Shown: positions 23,650-35,570 of the stretch, in pieces
Position numbering within the stretch: the stretch's first letter is position 1
How the letters are laid out: the number at the start of each line of letters is the position of its first letter
Origin: Stenopsyche tienmushanensis
Lineage: Eukaryota; Arthropoda; Insecta; Trichoptera; Stenopsychidae
Direction of reading: 5' to 3'
Assembly: GCA_008973525.1 (NCBI GenBank)
Contig: WACJ01000274.1
Coordinates: forward strand, 310,001 to 374,000
DNA length: 64,000 nucleotides
Program-made: the position numbers and the translations under genes
Notes under the pieces: model-generated
Told to the model about the DNA's origin: nothing
Database searches by the model: none
What the model saw: only the letters and a program-made list of their open reading frames with translations

Positions 23650-25498
23650 TGAGATTAATATTGCATTTTTCAATAGTTATTCATAATCAAATTCAAATAT
23701 TTATTCTGCTCAGCATGATGCAATAACTCATTTAGATTTAATTGAATTGAAATAAGATTTGTTGCCATCCAAATTATTCACCACTGAAACTTTGTTGAAT
23801 GGAGTATTTTGACTCTCAAAGGAGATCATCAATCCGATCTCCATGTTTCCAAATGATGTTATCAATATTATTACAGTAAAACGAGAAGAATTTTGATGTT
23901 ATATACACAATAACACTATATGTACATTGAAATTGCCATGTTATAATACATTTCCTTTTTGAAAAAGTTTGCCATCCTATGCAGATTATTATAGTACGTC
24001 GAAATAATCACAACTACTATACTATAATATATGAAAATTATTTGTGGAAATATTTGATTCCCCTATTTCGAGAGCCAGTTAACACATAGTTGTGCAAAAC
24101 AATGAATCTATTTATCTTTTCGATAATGAAAATGATACCGAACACCGAACAAACAGCGAAATCTGTAGATGGAATCGTCGTGTAAAGCGCTTCCCGAAAT
24201 CATGATCTTATTTGCACAGACTTAATTGGGTAACTTACACTTTGAAATGCGTAATAAAGGGATCCATGTTTGTCAATAAATTATACACCCCCAGGTGGTA
24301 GTTATTACAAGACCGATGATATATTTCTTCAAACGATAGCGTTGGAGGCGAACAACATTGACACTGCTGAATGCACTCCTGCGGCCGCCGAAACCTCCTT
24401 GGGGGTGAAAAAAAAACGCGTAGAAGGGTGTCGGCGTGCATCGCGTGTCAAACATAGATTAAAATATCATCAGGGGGTGAAATTAAAAATACACACGTGC
24501 CAGTGATTGGAAAGTGTAACGTTTTCATCAGGGAAATGCTTTCACATGGTGACATTAATGCGGAGAATAAATATTGAGCCATTAAATAAATCATTCGGGT
24601 GCATGGTATTTTAATAATCGTACATTTGACTGGGAAATAAATCAGGAAAATAATCTTATTTTTATTTTTCTGGATCATTATTGAATTTTTAATGCAAATA
24701 CACATCGTGCGGTGATTTTGTATAATATATTTAATGCCCTTTGAAATAAAAAGCATATAAATAAGCCCAAAGGATATTTCAATGATAATTTTATAGTATT
24801 ATACATGATTTAGTATACATATAGTTAGAATTTTTGCAATGTGTGAACACTAACAAAAAAATATTAATACAAGGAATAGACCATCTGAGAACATTTTAGT
24901 AGAAAAATAATTAAAAGCAGTCGAAAATCAAACCTTTTTTCGCATAATAAAATCTTTAATCAAGATTTCTTTAAATTTTTAATTTCGTTCAACTAAGAAT
25001 TATGTGTATTAACACATTATATGCGGGAATGGTTACGTACGGGAAGCATATTTTTATGAATTACGCTTTTGGTTAACGTCGTAAAAATGTAATTATGCGG
25101 TATTTTTCCTCATTAGTTGTCTTATCAGAATTTATTAAAACTATATTTTTTTAATTCAATGCTATTTTACGTTTTAATGTGAATTATCTACGTGTATTTA
25201 TAAACTACAACATAACCTGCGAATTTTGCCCTGAAAATAACCCCAGACCCCAAACAAATATTAGTGGGCCATTAATTATAAAGCAGAAGATTGCAAAAAA
25301 CTTTGCGACTTTTCGACGAAATCAAAAATTTATGTTCAAAAAATGTTGATTATATTAAAAGTAATTGCATTTTATGTAAATATATATATATATTTTTAAT
25401 CGAGACGTTGAAAGTTTGCCTTTGTCAGGAAGCAAACGCGCGTGAAGTTCCCCCGTATTTAAGGTGTTAATATCCTTTATATATCCATCTATTACGAG
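23650..25498. other. Noncoding DNA; complex block at 24230-24760
   Basis: No exon is supported. The block from about 24230 to 24760 is non-repetitive and less A+T-biased, including CCCCCAGGTGG and TGCGGCCGCCGAAACC. Open frames overlap on both strands, so coding is unlikely; a regulatory role is possible but unproven. Confidence 0.35.
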
Positions 25499-26182
25499 TA
25501 GGGAAGCCAAAATTTCGATCCCGAGATTTCGGGAATGAATTAGACCATCCCGGGATCCTGGGATCGAGATTTTCAATAGTTTAAGAAATTACATTGATAT
25601 ATTTGATCAAAAATTACTAATAAGTCCATTTGTTTAATATAAAAAAAACAATTTGAAGGACAATTTGAGTGATAAAATTCCTTTCTGCTGAGACACGGAC
25701 TAAAACACGCAAAATTCCCGATTTCCCGACAAATTATTTATTTCCGCCACTGCAGATGAATACTTATATACTATAATACTTTGATGTAATTCCTAATTAT
25801 ATTACGGAGGAATGAAAAAAATCTGAACCCCATATCTATTATACTTCATATCGATATTCCCATTGTTAGAGTCGAGGTGTAGTAAATACATCACCGGTAC
25901 GGAAAGGTTAATATAACAATTTGTAAAACATATATGTACTCTATATATGTATACATAGATTAGACAGTTACTGCCTCTAAGTCGTTGCCTAAGCTCACCA
26001 TTTAGTAATTACGCCACTGTTTCCAAGCGTCCAGATTTCGGCAGAAATGTCTCGATTTAGTAGCCTTCGTCTTGCTAGTGAGGTGTACCATTTATGTCAG
26101 ATAAAAATTTCAATCCCGAAAAATTCGGTATTACGTTTACTAATCCCGGGATTCATGAGCAACTAAAACTGTCCGGGATCCG
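25499..26182. mobile_element. Non-autonomous hAT element, family H, copy 1
   Basis: The left terminus TAGGGAAGCC (25499) matches the left end of the complete copy at 46023. The interior matches that copy block for block: 'attcccgatttcccgacaaa', the ATCACCGG tract and AATCCCGGGATTC near the right. The transposase-tail segment present at 46283-46522 is deleted here. The right terminal repeat is lost; similarity stops within GTCCGGGATCC (about 26182). Confidence 0.75.
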
Positions 26183-28189
26183 ATATAAACATAAAGACTC
26201 CATAAATTGGGTCATTGGAATATGCTTTCATTTTCACAAGAGACATGCCCTTAAGTCGCTTTTGAATATACTCAAAACATAAATATTCATAAACTTTCAA
26301 TCTATTGAATATTAAAGAGAATGCTGTCTTAAAATAAATACAAAATTATTCATACAAATTATGACCCAAGCGTATGGTGATTTTTTAATGAGCACTCGCT
26401 GTTTGAAATCATTAGTAAACTGTTATTGACGATGGTTTTATTGGAAAGTAGACAAATATATTATTTGAGTTTAAATATTTTAGTTTATAGATTATCAGAA
26501 GACTTACATGCCAAAATTTAAACGATCGTTGTATTTATCAAATGTATTCAATAGTAACACTTGATCTGGCGGATATAGTATATTGTACGCAATTTTTCGT
26601 ACAATGTCTAGACATGTCAATTGAATTCCACGAAAAACGAAAATATGAACTTCATCCCTTAAGAAATTCAAATCGTAATTTTTTCAATATACGAATGATA
26701 AAAATACTTGTTCATTTTAATAAACATGTTTGATCGCCATAAACCACAATATGGAAACATTGCAAATTATTGAGTTTGTGGCTTATCATCTCTATGAATT
26801 TATATATTAATTATTTTGTAGTCATAAATCATATGAATTAGTTCTTTGTTCGATTATTGGGGATGCTTTATTAAATTTAATTGATGAACAAAAATGACTA
26901 CATCTAAATAGAAATCAATTTTGATCTATATATATACTATATATAGTATTAATTATTACATACACATGACTTATAGTGATATATTTACGCATCTTGCTAT
27001 GTCTATGTAAAAGCTAAAAGGTAAATTTGTTATCCTGTCACTGTGCGCCTCCTAAATTTGCTTATTATTCGTGTATCCAATTAGTGCCATGGTTTATTGA
27101 TTTATCCTATCAGAACACAAAGAAGAACCTTCTAATGATAATTGGAATATTAAATACACTGTACTAATTCCTATGTATGCCTTCAATATCGGAAAATTAA
27201 TCAAATATTTTGTATTTGGAAACTTTATGTTATCTCAAATTTATTTTTAAAATCCAATGTAAAATGTAGACGAAATCTATCGAACCTTCTAGGAAAAATA
27301 TCCTCTTTCAGTGCTACACCCAAAATCCACGACCTTTGATGTACATAGAAAGCGAGCTTATAAACTACTGACCCAACAAACATAAGTAATAAATTATTCA
27401 TAAACTCCGTCGCTCGATCTCCAGTACACGATATGGAGCATAAAAATCGCCCTAAGAGCATTACTTAATATGTATTCGTGCTTGTTCGGGAATCGGTTAC
27501 AAAAGCAAAAACACGACTCCCTAAACGGATTAAATCCAACCCGAAACGAAGGATCAATTGATTTGGTAGCTTTTGACGCTGAGACATCAGAAGAAGACGA
27601 ATCCTCGTGTATTTGAAGAGCTGCTCCGTCAAAGAAAAGGTTGATCTGATGAATATGAAATTAATCCGCGCAAGTTGGTGGCGTGTGATCTCGGCCTTGG
27701 GGTAGGGGGCTAATTCCCTTTGAGGGTGAATTTGCACATGGGCTTTGAAGGTTGGCAGGCCACCGTGGCTAATCCTCATTCAGTGCCTTCTCACACACGA
27801 CCGAAGACCTAAAGGCCGGACCGACGTATAAACGAATGGAATTCCATGAATATGTTTATTGAACAACCAGATTATATTGCTAAATAATGGTGCTCTGACC
27901 ATCCGAGCTTTCTGTTTGTTATTAATTAGGAATTCCAATGTACACCCTTTCAATAATGGCGATATACACATTGAATTAGATAACATTAGATTATCATACT
28001 TCAAGGCTTCTCATAATTGACAATAATACATTCTGAATGTAATGCCATAATATAATGTATTTATCAAATCCATGACATGATATTTTATGGGTAATTTAAA
28101 ATAGCATTATTTGAGAAAACCACCTTTGACCTTGATAACCACTTCTGACACTAATGAAGCGTACGAGTGATGGACAGAGCGCACGGGTC
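26183..28189. other. Noncoding DNA, no gene recognised
   Basis: A+T-rich to about 27400, with a palindromic ATATATATACTATATATAGT near 26928. From 27400 to 28000 composition is more balanced and open frames overlap on the minus strand (27465-27779 and 27780-28004), but none carries a domain. The cause of the balanced block is unknown. Confidence 0.35.
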
Positions 28190-28520
28190 CGTTCTTCTTT
28201 TGGGTCATGATATAGCCGGACAGATGAATGGGGGCGGACAGGCGTCGAACAAAAAGACTTTCTTCTTAAGATAACTCTTTATTCAACATAAGAGAGAGAT
28301 CTGGCTGCGGGAAGGACGTCCTCCCGCAGCCAAGGCTTATCGACAAATCTTCCCGACTCCCAATCGGCAACGGTGCTCGCGCAAAAAGCGGTCGGTCGGT
28401 ATTGTAGGCGCAATGTTCCCACAGCGCCACAGAAGATGGCGCTGTTAAAATAACACATTGCGCCTAAAGAGAGAAGGAAGATGTCGTTATTAATCTGGCG
28501 AATTAAATTTACTCAGATCA
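28190..28520 (-). repeat. Dispersed repeat, LTR-like, copy B
   Basis: Second copy of the repeat at 9010-9316, longer by a block at about 28336-28375. It contains a palindromic segment CTGCGGGAAGGACGTCCTCC with CGCAG, and minus-strand AATAAA (+ tttatt near 28268). The shared 3' block ATGGCGCTGTTAAAATAACA continues into GAATTAAATTTACTCAG in both copies. The pairing of a poly(A) signal with a GC-rich downstream block suggests a solo LTR, but no terminal duplication was confirmed. Confidence 0.45.
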
Positions 28521-31442
28521 ACAAGCGCCATTGTATGGGGAAGATAATTAGTCCACGCTACGCTGGTATTGAATATAATGCATACTAGACGAATGTGGTT
28601 CTCAGGATTATATTTTCAGACTACCTTTGAGCTCTCGACATATTGACCTTGAAATTGAGATTTTGTAAGGGGGCAAGGGCTGGTTAGTTAGTTAGGGAGT
28701 TTTTCGGGTCGTACCTCTGCTGGTTCGTCGCTTCTGCCTTATGATCGTCGTCTGATTGTTGTATGGGTAATTAAATTATAGTATTGGAGAATCCCATGTT
28801 TTAATAGCCTCCATCTTTAAGATAAAACACCGTGTCTCTTTTCAAAGGAATAAATACTGCTGTCAGCCGAAGCAATATGGAAGAGCGAAGCCTTATGTAA
28901 CTGACGCCATGTTCTACTCGTTAAAAACTCATTCTGGAAGAAGAGGGAGCAATCAGTATTGGTAGACGCGGGAGACGCATTTTTACATCATTAGGGCATG
29001 TGATTCATTGACATAAATAGGTATTTAACAAAATAATTACAAGTACTCCTCGCTTCAGGCGAAAAACAATCCTATGCGCAACCCGACGGGAATGTGTTAA
29101 GAATTTTTTGATTATGGAGTGCTTTAATAATAATTTTAAAAATGTAAATCATAGATATATAAGGCATTGAACGAGAATCCCTAAAATGCCTGAGTATAAT
29201 AAATACAAACAGAATTTGGGTTGTCATATAAGAAATATTTGAGTTATTTATCAATTCAACTTCAACTGGAAAAAAATGTGAGCCATTTATTAATATCAAA
29301 TAATAGTCCCAAAAATTCTGCCTTCTGATATTAATCATTATAATTTAATATCTGTACCACTCGTATAAGATTGAATGTCGAAGGTAGATATCCCAAAATG
29401 AATTGTATCGAAGCCATTCTCCGAAGGTGTTGTTAACAGCAGTGTCCTTCGCGAGGAGGTTCCAGCTCCCAGACACCCCCAGCCAACCCCATGAGGCCCC
29501 CATCATCCCCATCACCTTTCACTTTTCACCCACCCCTCCCCATGACCCGTGGATGCTGTGGTTTTCAGTTTAATTAAATGAAAACAAGAGATGGGTGGCC
29601 GCTCACGAGTAACTCGTACGCCGTATATTACGTAAAACCAACCTATACCAGATAAAGGCATTTTCTATGCAATATTTCAATTGAGTGCGATAGGCTTCGG
29701 AAACTTCAAAGACTACGAAATCAAATTATCCTTTGTCAAATTTGTTGCCAAGTAATTATAATTATAACACAGAGGAAATACAATTAACATCAGAAATTCA
29801 AATCGAGAACACAATCATAATTTTCAATATGCAGCCACAAAATGAATAAAGAACAGGCTTTTTTTTGTAAAATTAAGATTAATCTAAAATATAATCGTCT
29901 TTATGCAAATTTAACGATTATTTACGCTTTGAATGATTCGATAATTAACAAGATCCACTAAAACTTATACCGAATACAAAATGATACGTCTGAAAAATTG
30001 TTTCTTAAATTGGTATGAATGTATTTCAATTACTTCGTCGTAATAAGACTCAAAGGGATAATTAATGTTGTTGAATTTGTATAGTTGTAAATCTTTCTAA
30101 GAGCAATTCTTGTAGAAAATAATTAATCAAGTTAATTTTATAGTCGTATCAAATAAAATAGCCTCATAAATTAATTCTTCTGCTTGATATACCCTAATTG
30201 TTATCAGACGTAGACGATCTTCATTGGTGATTTACTCAATGATAGAAGATTTTTGATTGAGGTGATTGTATTAATAAATTATATTGTCTACGTTTTTAAA
30301 TAATATTTTAATTGATTATGCAAATCATTCATTTCAGGATATCAGACTAGATTTGGATCGATATCATCGATCAAAAATAATAATGAGATATCCTTTCCCA
30401 TAATATATTGTTCTACCCTATCCCGAATCCAATTGTCTTACATATATTTAAACGTATTAAAATAAATAAATATACCTGATGGAGGAAATAGGGAATATCC
30501 ATCAGTACCTGGAAAAAATAAGAATACAAATAAATATAAATAGAATCATTATTAATATAAATATCATTTGATTTGCACGTGGTAAAACTATTAATATATT
30601 CCACGAAGTACGTGCAATATTACGTACAATATTATACGTAAACACGTTGATTTTTATTTTCTAAAAAATTAAAACGTACACTGGCCTATAAATCTCATGC
30701 ATCATAAACAACTAAATATAGCTAGAAAGTTGATTTCGCTTATAAAGATTGGCACCACATAAAAACAAATTTAAATTTGATGCATTTAAACTGGATTTTG
30801 GCATATTTGAATATTTTTCGCATAACGCATTAGGTATGATAATCAAATCACCATAATCGGATTTTGTCCCCCTTTTTTGCTTGGAAATCTAGTTTATTTC
30901 AATTTTTTTAAGCTTTCTCGTCTTTAACATAGAAAGTTTAAAATTATTTCAATTAGATTAATGACTTTTGATATATTTAAAATTACGAGCTTTAAACGAT
31001 TATAGATTTAGCCATATAAATATTTTTTTTAATATTAAAAGTATAAATATTACCTATCAAGAGTTTGATCTAAGTTTAACCATATTTTTTGGATCTAAAA
31101 AATAAATACTGAGACAATTAATTCAATCGGATGGAGTTATCTATGAGTGTACAATAGGGTTAAATTTATACAGTAGGTACTAGGTAATATGATTTTCTGC
31201 CCTAAAAAAGAGAAAGCAGTGAAAGCTATATGTATTTTTACGGTAATAATAAATATAAAATATTGGTTTCAAGCCCCTTTCGGATACTCAGTATCGAGAA
31301 ATGACTTACAATAATTATAAGACCTGGCATCCTTTGAAAGCATAAACCAAACAAGAGCCAAAGTCAAGAACTTCAACGTCAAGTTTAGCTCGATAGTTTG
31401 TCGTATGTGGTTGAATTTTCTTAGCAAAAATGTCAAAATATC
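28521..31442. other. Noncoding DNA with a C-rich block at 29460-29560
   Basis: No gene is supported. From about 29463 to 29555 the + strand is strongly C-rich (CCCCCAGCCAACCCC, CACCCACCCCTCCCC), unlike everything around it. The remainder is A+T-rich, and the 63-codon frame at 30413-30604 is AT-driven. Confidence 0.4.
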
Positions 31443-32374
31443 TTAAGGCGTCTTCTCACTTAACAAATTTAAAAAAATCGATTTTTATTTTTTTTTAAAT
31501 TTTGAAATTACATATTTTCAAAAATGTTATATCGAAATTTCATAAAGATCGGACGAGTCTAACTACATTTTTGGGCGACCGTTAGGTGTCTACCTGAGAG
31601 CACCCAGCTGCATACGTATTGTTCAGACTCATGGTGCAAGTATAAGAAAGTGGTGAAAAACAATCAGATAGAAACTTTTAAACATCCTCCTACTCTAGCT
31701 GAGGATGTTCACGAGGTTTTGAAACCGATTTATGAAGATCTTCGGAGGAAATACCCAAAATAACAACGAGTGTTTCAACAGCTGTGTCTGGGCAATTTTT
31801 CTGCAACCAACCAAAACTTTAAACGCGTTTATCTCAAAACAAGGTTTTTCGGTGGCTTGTTGATGAAATTTCGGAAACTATCCAGCCGATTGTTATTAAA
31901 TTTGAATGACATATTCTTCATACTTATGGCTATAGCGCATATCATCAGATTTTTGAAATTTTGATTTTAAGTAATTTTTTTTTACAAAAAAACTGCAAAA
32001 AAACGCGTTTTTTTTACTTTTTCGAAAAACGTGCGCCATTTTGTTATTTTCGCGAATATCAAAAATCTGATGATATGCGTTATAGCCACTGATATACTGA
32101 ATCTAAAACTGTTTTATTTTTTTTATTTCAAATGACCCATCTCGGAGATACCATCAACAAGCCACGAACATAACATTTCTACGCGGGTTTTTCGATGCTA
32201 CTGTTTTTTTATAATAATTGTTCAAAAAAATAAAAATATTTTTTTTTCATGTACTTGAAAGATGTGTTTATTACATAAGATCCATTTTATTTCATAATTT
32301 TTAGCGAAAATCCTGGAAAAAAAATCTCGAAAATAGCCTATTTTTGAGGCGCCTAAAGTGAGAAGACGCCTTAA
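31443..32374. mobile_element. 932-bp terminal-inverted-repeat element
   Basis: The left end TTAAGGCGTCTTCTCACTT (31443) is repeated inverted at the right (32356-32374), a match of 19 bases. The outer TTAA could be a piggyBac-style target duplication or part of the inverted repeat; the palindrome makes this undecidable from one copy. The body has long poly(A)/poly(T) tracts, two CAGATTTTTGA-type blocks in opposite orientation near 31945 and 32057, and a Mutator-like transposase fragment (31622-31765). That fragment makes a Mutator-derived non-autonomous element plausible. Confidence 0.75.
31622..31765 (+). pseudogene. Mutator-like transposase fragment A
   Basis: The frame reads SDSWCKYKK, then KHPPTLAEDVHEVLKPIYEDL, and ends at TAA (31760-31762). 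The order WCKY ... P ... V(x)EV(x)KPIY(x)DL is typical of the segment just before the TQN motif of arthropod Mutator-like transposases. The continuation is missing here but a homologous continuation is present at 32544, outside this element. Confidence 0.6.
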
Positions 32375-32543
32375 TAAAGGAACGAAAGGTAGAGAAGTTC
32401 GAAAAATTAAAAAAAAGACATTAACATGAGAACCCGACTTGAGTCAAAAGCTGGTACAAATGCCAGAAAACCATTGCTTTAAAAAATATCCAAAGCTTGA
32501 AGATCTGACTCCATTTCTTGGCCAAGAAATATAACAGCATCTT

Positions 32544-32942
32544 TTACCAATTTATAAAGATTTGTCCAGAAATGAATTACTTCAAAGATGCTTGGATGGC
32601 CAAACCCAAAATGCTAATGAATGTTTTAACTCGACGGTTTGGCGACTGGCTTCAAAGCACCTACATTCTAGTGTAAGAATCATTGAAATATTAACATACA
32701 TTACTACTGGGATATTTAATAACGACTACAAATTCATTTTGAAGATGAGTAATACATTAAATATAATTATTGGCACCTACTGTAAAGTATTTGCTGAAAA
32801 TACCGATTAAGCGCGGATAGTGAGATAGAACCGTAAGAGTCTTTCTGAGACAAAAGCAGGACTTATAGCCCAAAAACAACAGTTAGTCGAAGATAATCAA
32901 CTTTTTGAAAAAGCTGAAGATCTAGCTGGAGTCATTGGTTAA
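32544..32942 (+). pseudogene. Mutator-like transposase fragment B
   Basis: The frame begins LPIYKDLSRNELLQRCLDG, then QTQNANECFNSTVWRLAS. It runs to a stop at 32808-32810, and after it the similarity continues through further stops as RKSLSETKAGLIAQKQQ and an EDNQLFEKAED tail. QTQN(x)NE followed by a VW segment and a basic 'S-E-T-K-A' tail is the core of the Mutator-like domain. The peptide parallels the minus-strand relic at 5881-6180. At least three in-frame stops show it is dead. Confidence 0.65.
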
Positions 32943-33228
32943 TCGATTAGTTAATAAAATTGATTATCTCGAAACTGCATTTTCAAAATGTTGTTGATCG
33001 ATCTGACTGAAATTTTGGGATGTTTCTCATTATAATGTTATCCAGCTAACCTCTTAATGTTTTCGCGTAACTAATTTTTATTTTTGGGGTAAAAATCGTA
33101 CATACATCATTTAAAAGTCTGAAAAGAAATTATGCCCACTGACATAAAATACAATCTATCAAAAATATATGAAGGATTGGACTTTGATCGAAAGTAGTTT
33201 AAAATTCACGCAAGAATAAGAAAAGTGT

Positions 33229-33291
33229 TTAGCCCTTTATCATGAAATTTATAAAGATTTACCCACTGAAAATAGGCTTATGACTTTTTAA
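33229..33291 (+). pseudogene. Mutator-like transposase fragment C
   Basis: The short frame LALYHEIYKDLPTENRLM matches the 'PIY(x)DL' segment of fragments A and B. Only about 20 residues are recognisable, so it is a minor relic, but its position 290 bp after fragment B suggests a tandem or rearranged insertion. Confidence 0.4.
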
Positions 33292-35330
33292 TGTTAATGA
33301 AATCCGGAATTTTGAAGAGCCAAGTTATGTAAAGTATTATAAAGCTACAAGAGATCTCAGAAGAGAGTCGAATAAATAGGATTATAAGTGTTGGAGATGA
33401 TTAATGATCGATGTCAATGGCGCGCACCATATTTTTTTTTTATATCATGGATTTATATTGCACGATATTTTCGTGGAATCGTACAACCGTGTTGCACGAA
33501 GGCTGAGGTTACATTAAACCACGAATGGAGATAAGGGAAACAAATAACGAAGAAATCAAATAAAGACAACTCATTTGTCAGAAAAACCAAAAGTTTTCCG
33601 GTGAATGAAATCTGGAAAGTCGCATATGAGAAAAGTCGTTTTGCTCGCTGTGGGCTCTTTTATAAACATAAGCGTATAAATATGTTGGTTTGTTGGCTAT
33701 CGTAGGGTTGGAGGATTTCGTTATTAGCGAAACCCTATTTTGGGAGACAAAGAAGCGTACACCTGAGTAGAAAATATGAATGGTACGGTTCCACTACGGA
33801 AATGTACGCTTTTCCTCGACTTTGAGTGTGCGAAAATATATTTTTCGCGAACAAAATACAAAATATTAAATTTGAAGCCCGCTAAGGACGAAGGAGTCAC
33901 GTGTCCGCAATTACCCGCGACGAAAAAAGAAAATTAAGCGGCATAATATTTCTGTATTTCTCTGTTTTTGAGTCGGGAATCGTTACGCCTTTTTCTCGTT
34001 TTTTTGAAGCCCAAATAGGCAGGGATATTTTGCTCTTAATCTCTTAAATGCGAACTCGACGAAATTTATTTTGAAGAAGAGGTCGGATGAATGTGTACGC
34101 TGAAGTGGTGCTCGTTAAATCGTATTTTCGAGTAGAGTACGGTCTCGCTGCTTTCCTATTTTCATGCAGAATATTTCAGCGTTTTCATGATATTTATATC
34201 TGAAACAATGCTCAGCGTGTTCCGTTTGATGAAAAAGAAGGATTTTTTTGTTACGATCATTAAAAACTCGAGGAGCTTGAGTTCTATGCAACTAATAAAA
34301 ACAAAACAGACTTGTACTGCTCAGATTTGCAGATTGTCGATGGTTCTTTGTTAGACGAAATCATTCAATAACAGAAGGAAAAAGTTATATTTGTTTGATT
34401 GGGAATTTGAGCTATAATAAATCATCTTATAAATAATCAAGAATACATTTAAGATGAAAAGCAATTTGAAATATAAGTAATATAAACATAATGTCAAAAT
34501 TTAACTTTGCTGGAACACACAGTTGGGAATACTTTATTAATTTACATTCGGACATTTTTTTACTGGCAGTGTATTCCCAACAATTATAATGATTTTTTTA
34601 ATAAATGAATTGAATCATAAAATTGTAGCATGGGGCAAAAGTGCCCCAACTTGAAAGCTTTCAATTAATCTTAGCGGAAATTTTTCGCGGGACTAATGAC
34701 AACCCACCTTAAGAAGCGATTCCGCGAAAACGCATAACATGGGCGAACAAGTATAAAAAATTAAAAGAGTGTTCCAGACTTTATTCTCATAAATGAAAAA
34801 GATGAAGATGAGATGCAAGATGAAGAAAACAAGTCAAATAAGAGTTATGCACCAGAAAAACGTGTTCTCTCAGCCGTCTTCCGAGTAAATGGTTCGCTAT
34901 GGAGTCTCGCAGTAGGAGTCATTCTCTGTTTTTGAGAACTCTTAATAAATATACTAAAAAAATCAATAATTTTCTTATTACTCCCGAATATTTTCTTTCA
35001 ACTTTTTGGACCTTAAATAGTCTAATCATCAAACGCCCACAAGAGGAGCCAGGGATCCAAGAAAGTGCAACCCAAAAAGTCGATCGTCTGAGGGTCTCTA
35101 TTTCAACATAATATAATTTACACTATGCTGATTTTGAGTCTACAATGCTCATTATTTTTTAAACTTACTCTAATATTATAAATGTTCATATCAAACTGTT
35201 CAATGTTTATGTTACGCATGTAAACACATACAAATAATGATGATTTCCGAATTTAATGTATACCGATCGTTTTTATTTTTATCTTTTTAATTAAATTTAT
35301 TTGCATTATGGATCACATGATATCAAACAT
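33292..35330. other. Noncoding DNA, no gene recognised
   Basis: Balanced but featureless sequence at about 33420-34150, then A+T-rich. A short perfect hairpin GGGGCA-AAAG-TGCCCC lies at 34632-34647. An acidic/basic open frame at about 34777-34930 (INEKDEDEMQDEENKS) has no recognised domain. Confidence 0.35.
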
Positions 35331-35570
35331 ATTTATGTAATCCTTGGAAGACCTTCTCCGAGATGTCCTTTAGAGCCGATGTAACATGAGGTTAGATGGT
35401 TTCAATCGTATCCCAATGTTTCCCATTCGGGACTCCTTTTAAGTGACGAAACGAAAAAGTCTGGGAGAGTCACGTCAATTGGGTGTGGATTCTGACCAGG
35501 AAATCATTGACAACGAAGACACGTTTATCATGATGAAGTTTCCATGCGTCTATGTGTTCAAATCTTCAGT
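35331..35570 (-). pseudogene. mariner transposase relic, catalytic segment, antisense
   Basis: On the minus strand the frame reads DAWKLHHDKRVF, then VVNDFLVRIHTQ, a degenerate stretch, FRHLKGVPNGKHWDTIETI and HVTSALKDISEKVFQGL. This is the order in mariner transposases: second catalytic Asp (LHHD), 'FL' strand, third-Asp region (here decayed), then the 'RF-T-E-I' and C-terminal helices. Internal stops at the former third-Asp region and after WDTIETI show inactivity. Ends were not located. Confidence 0.7.
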
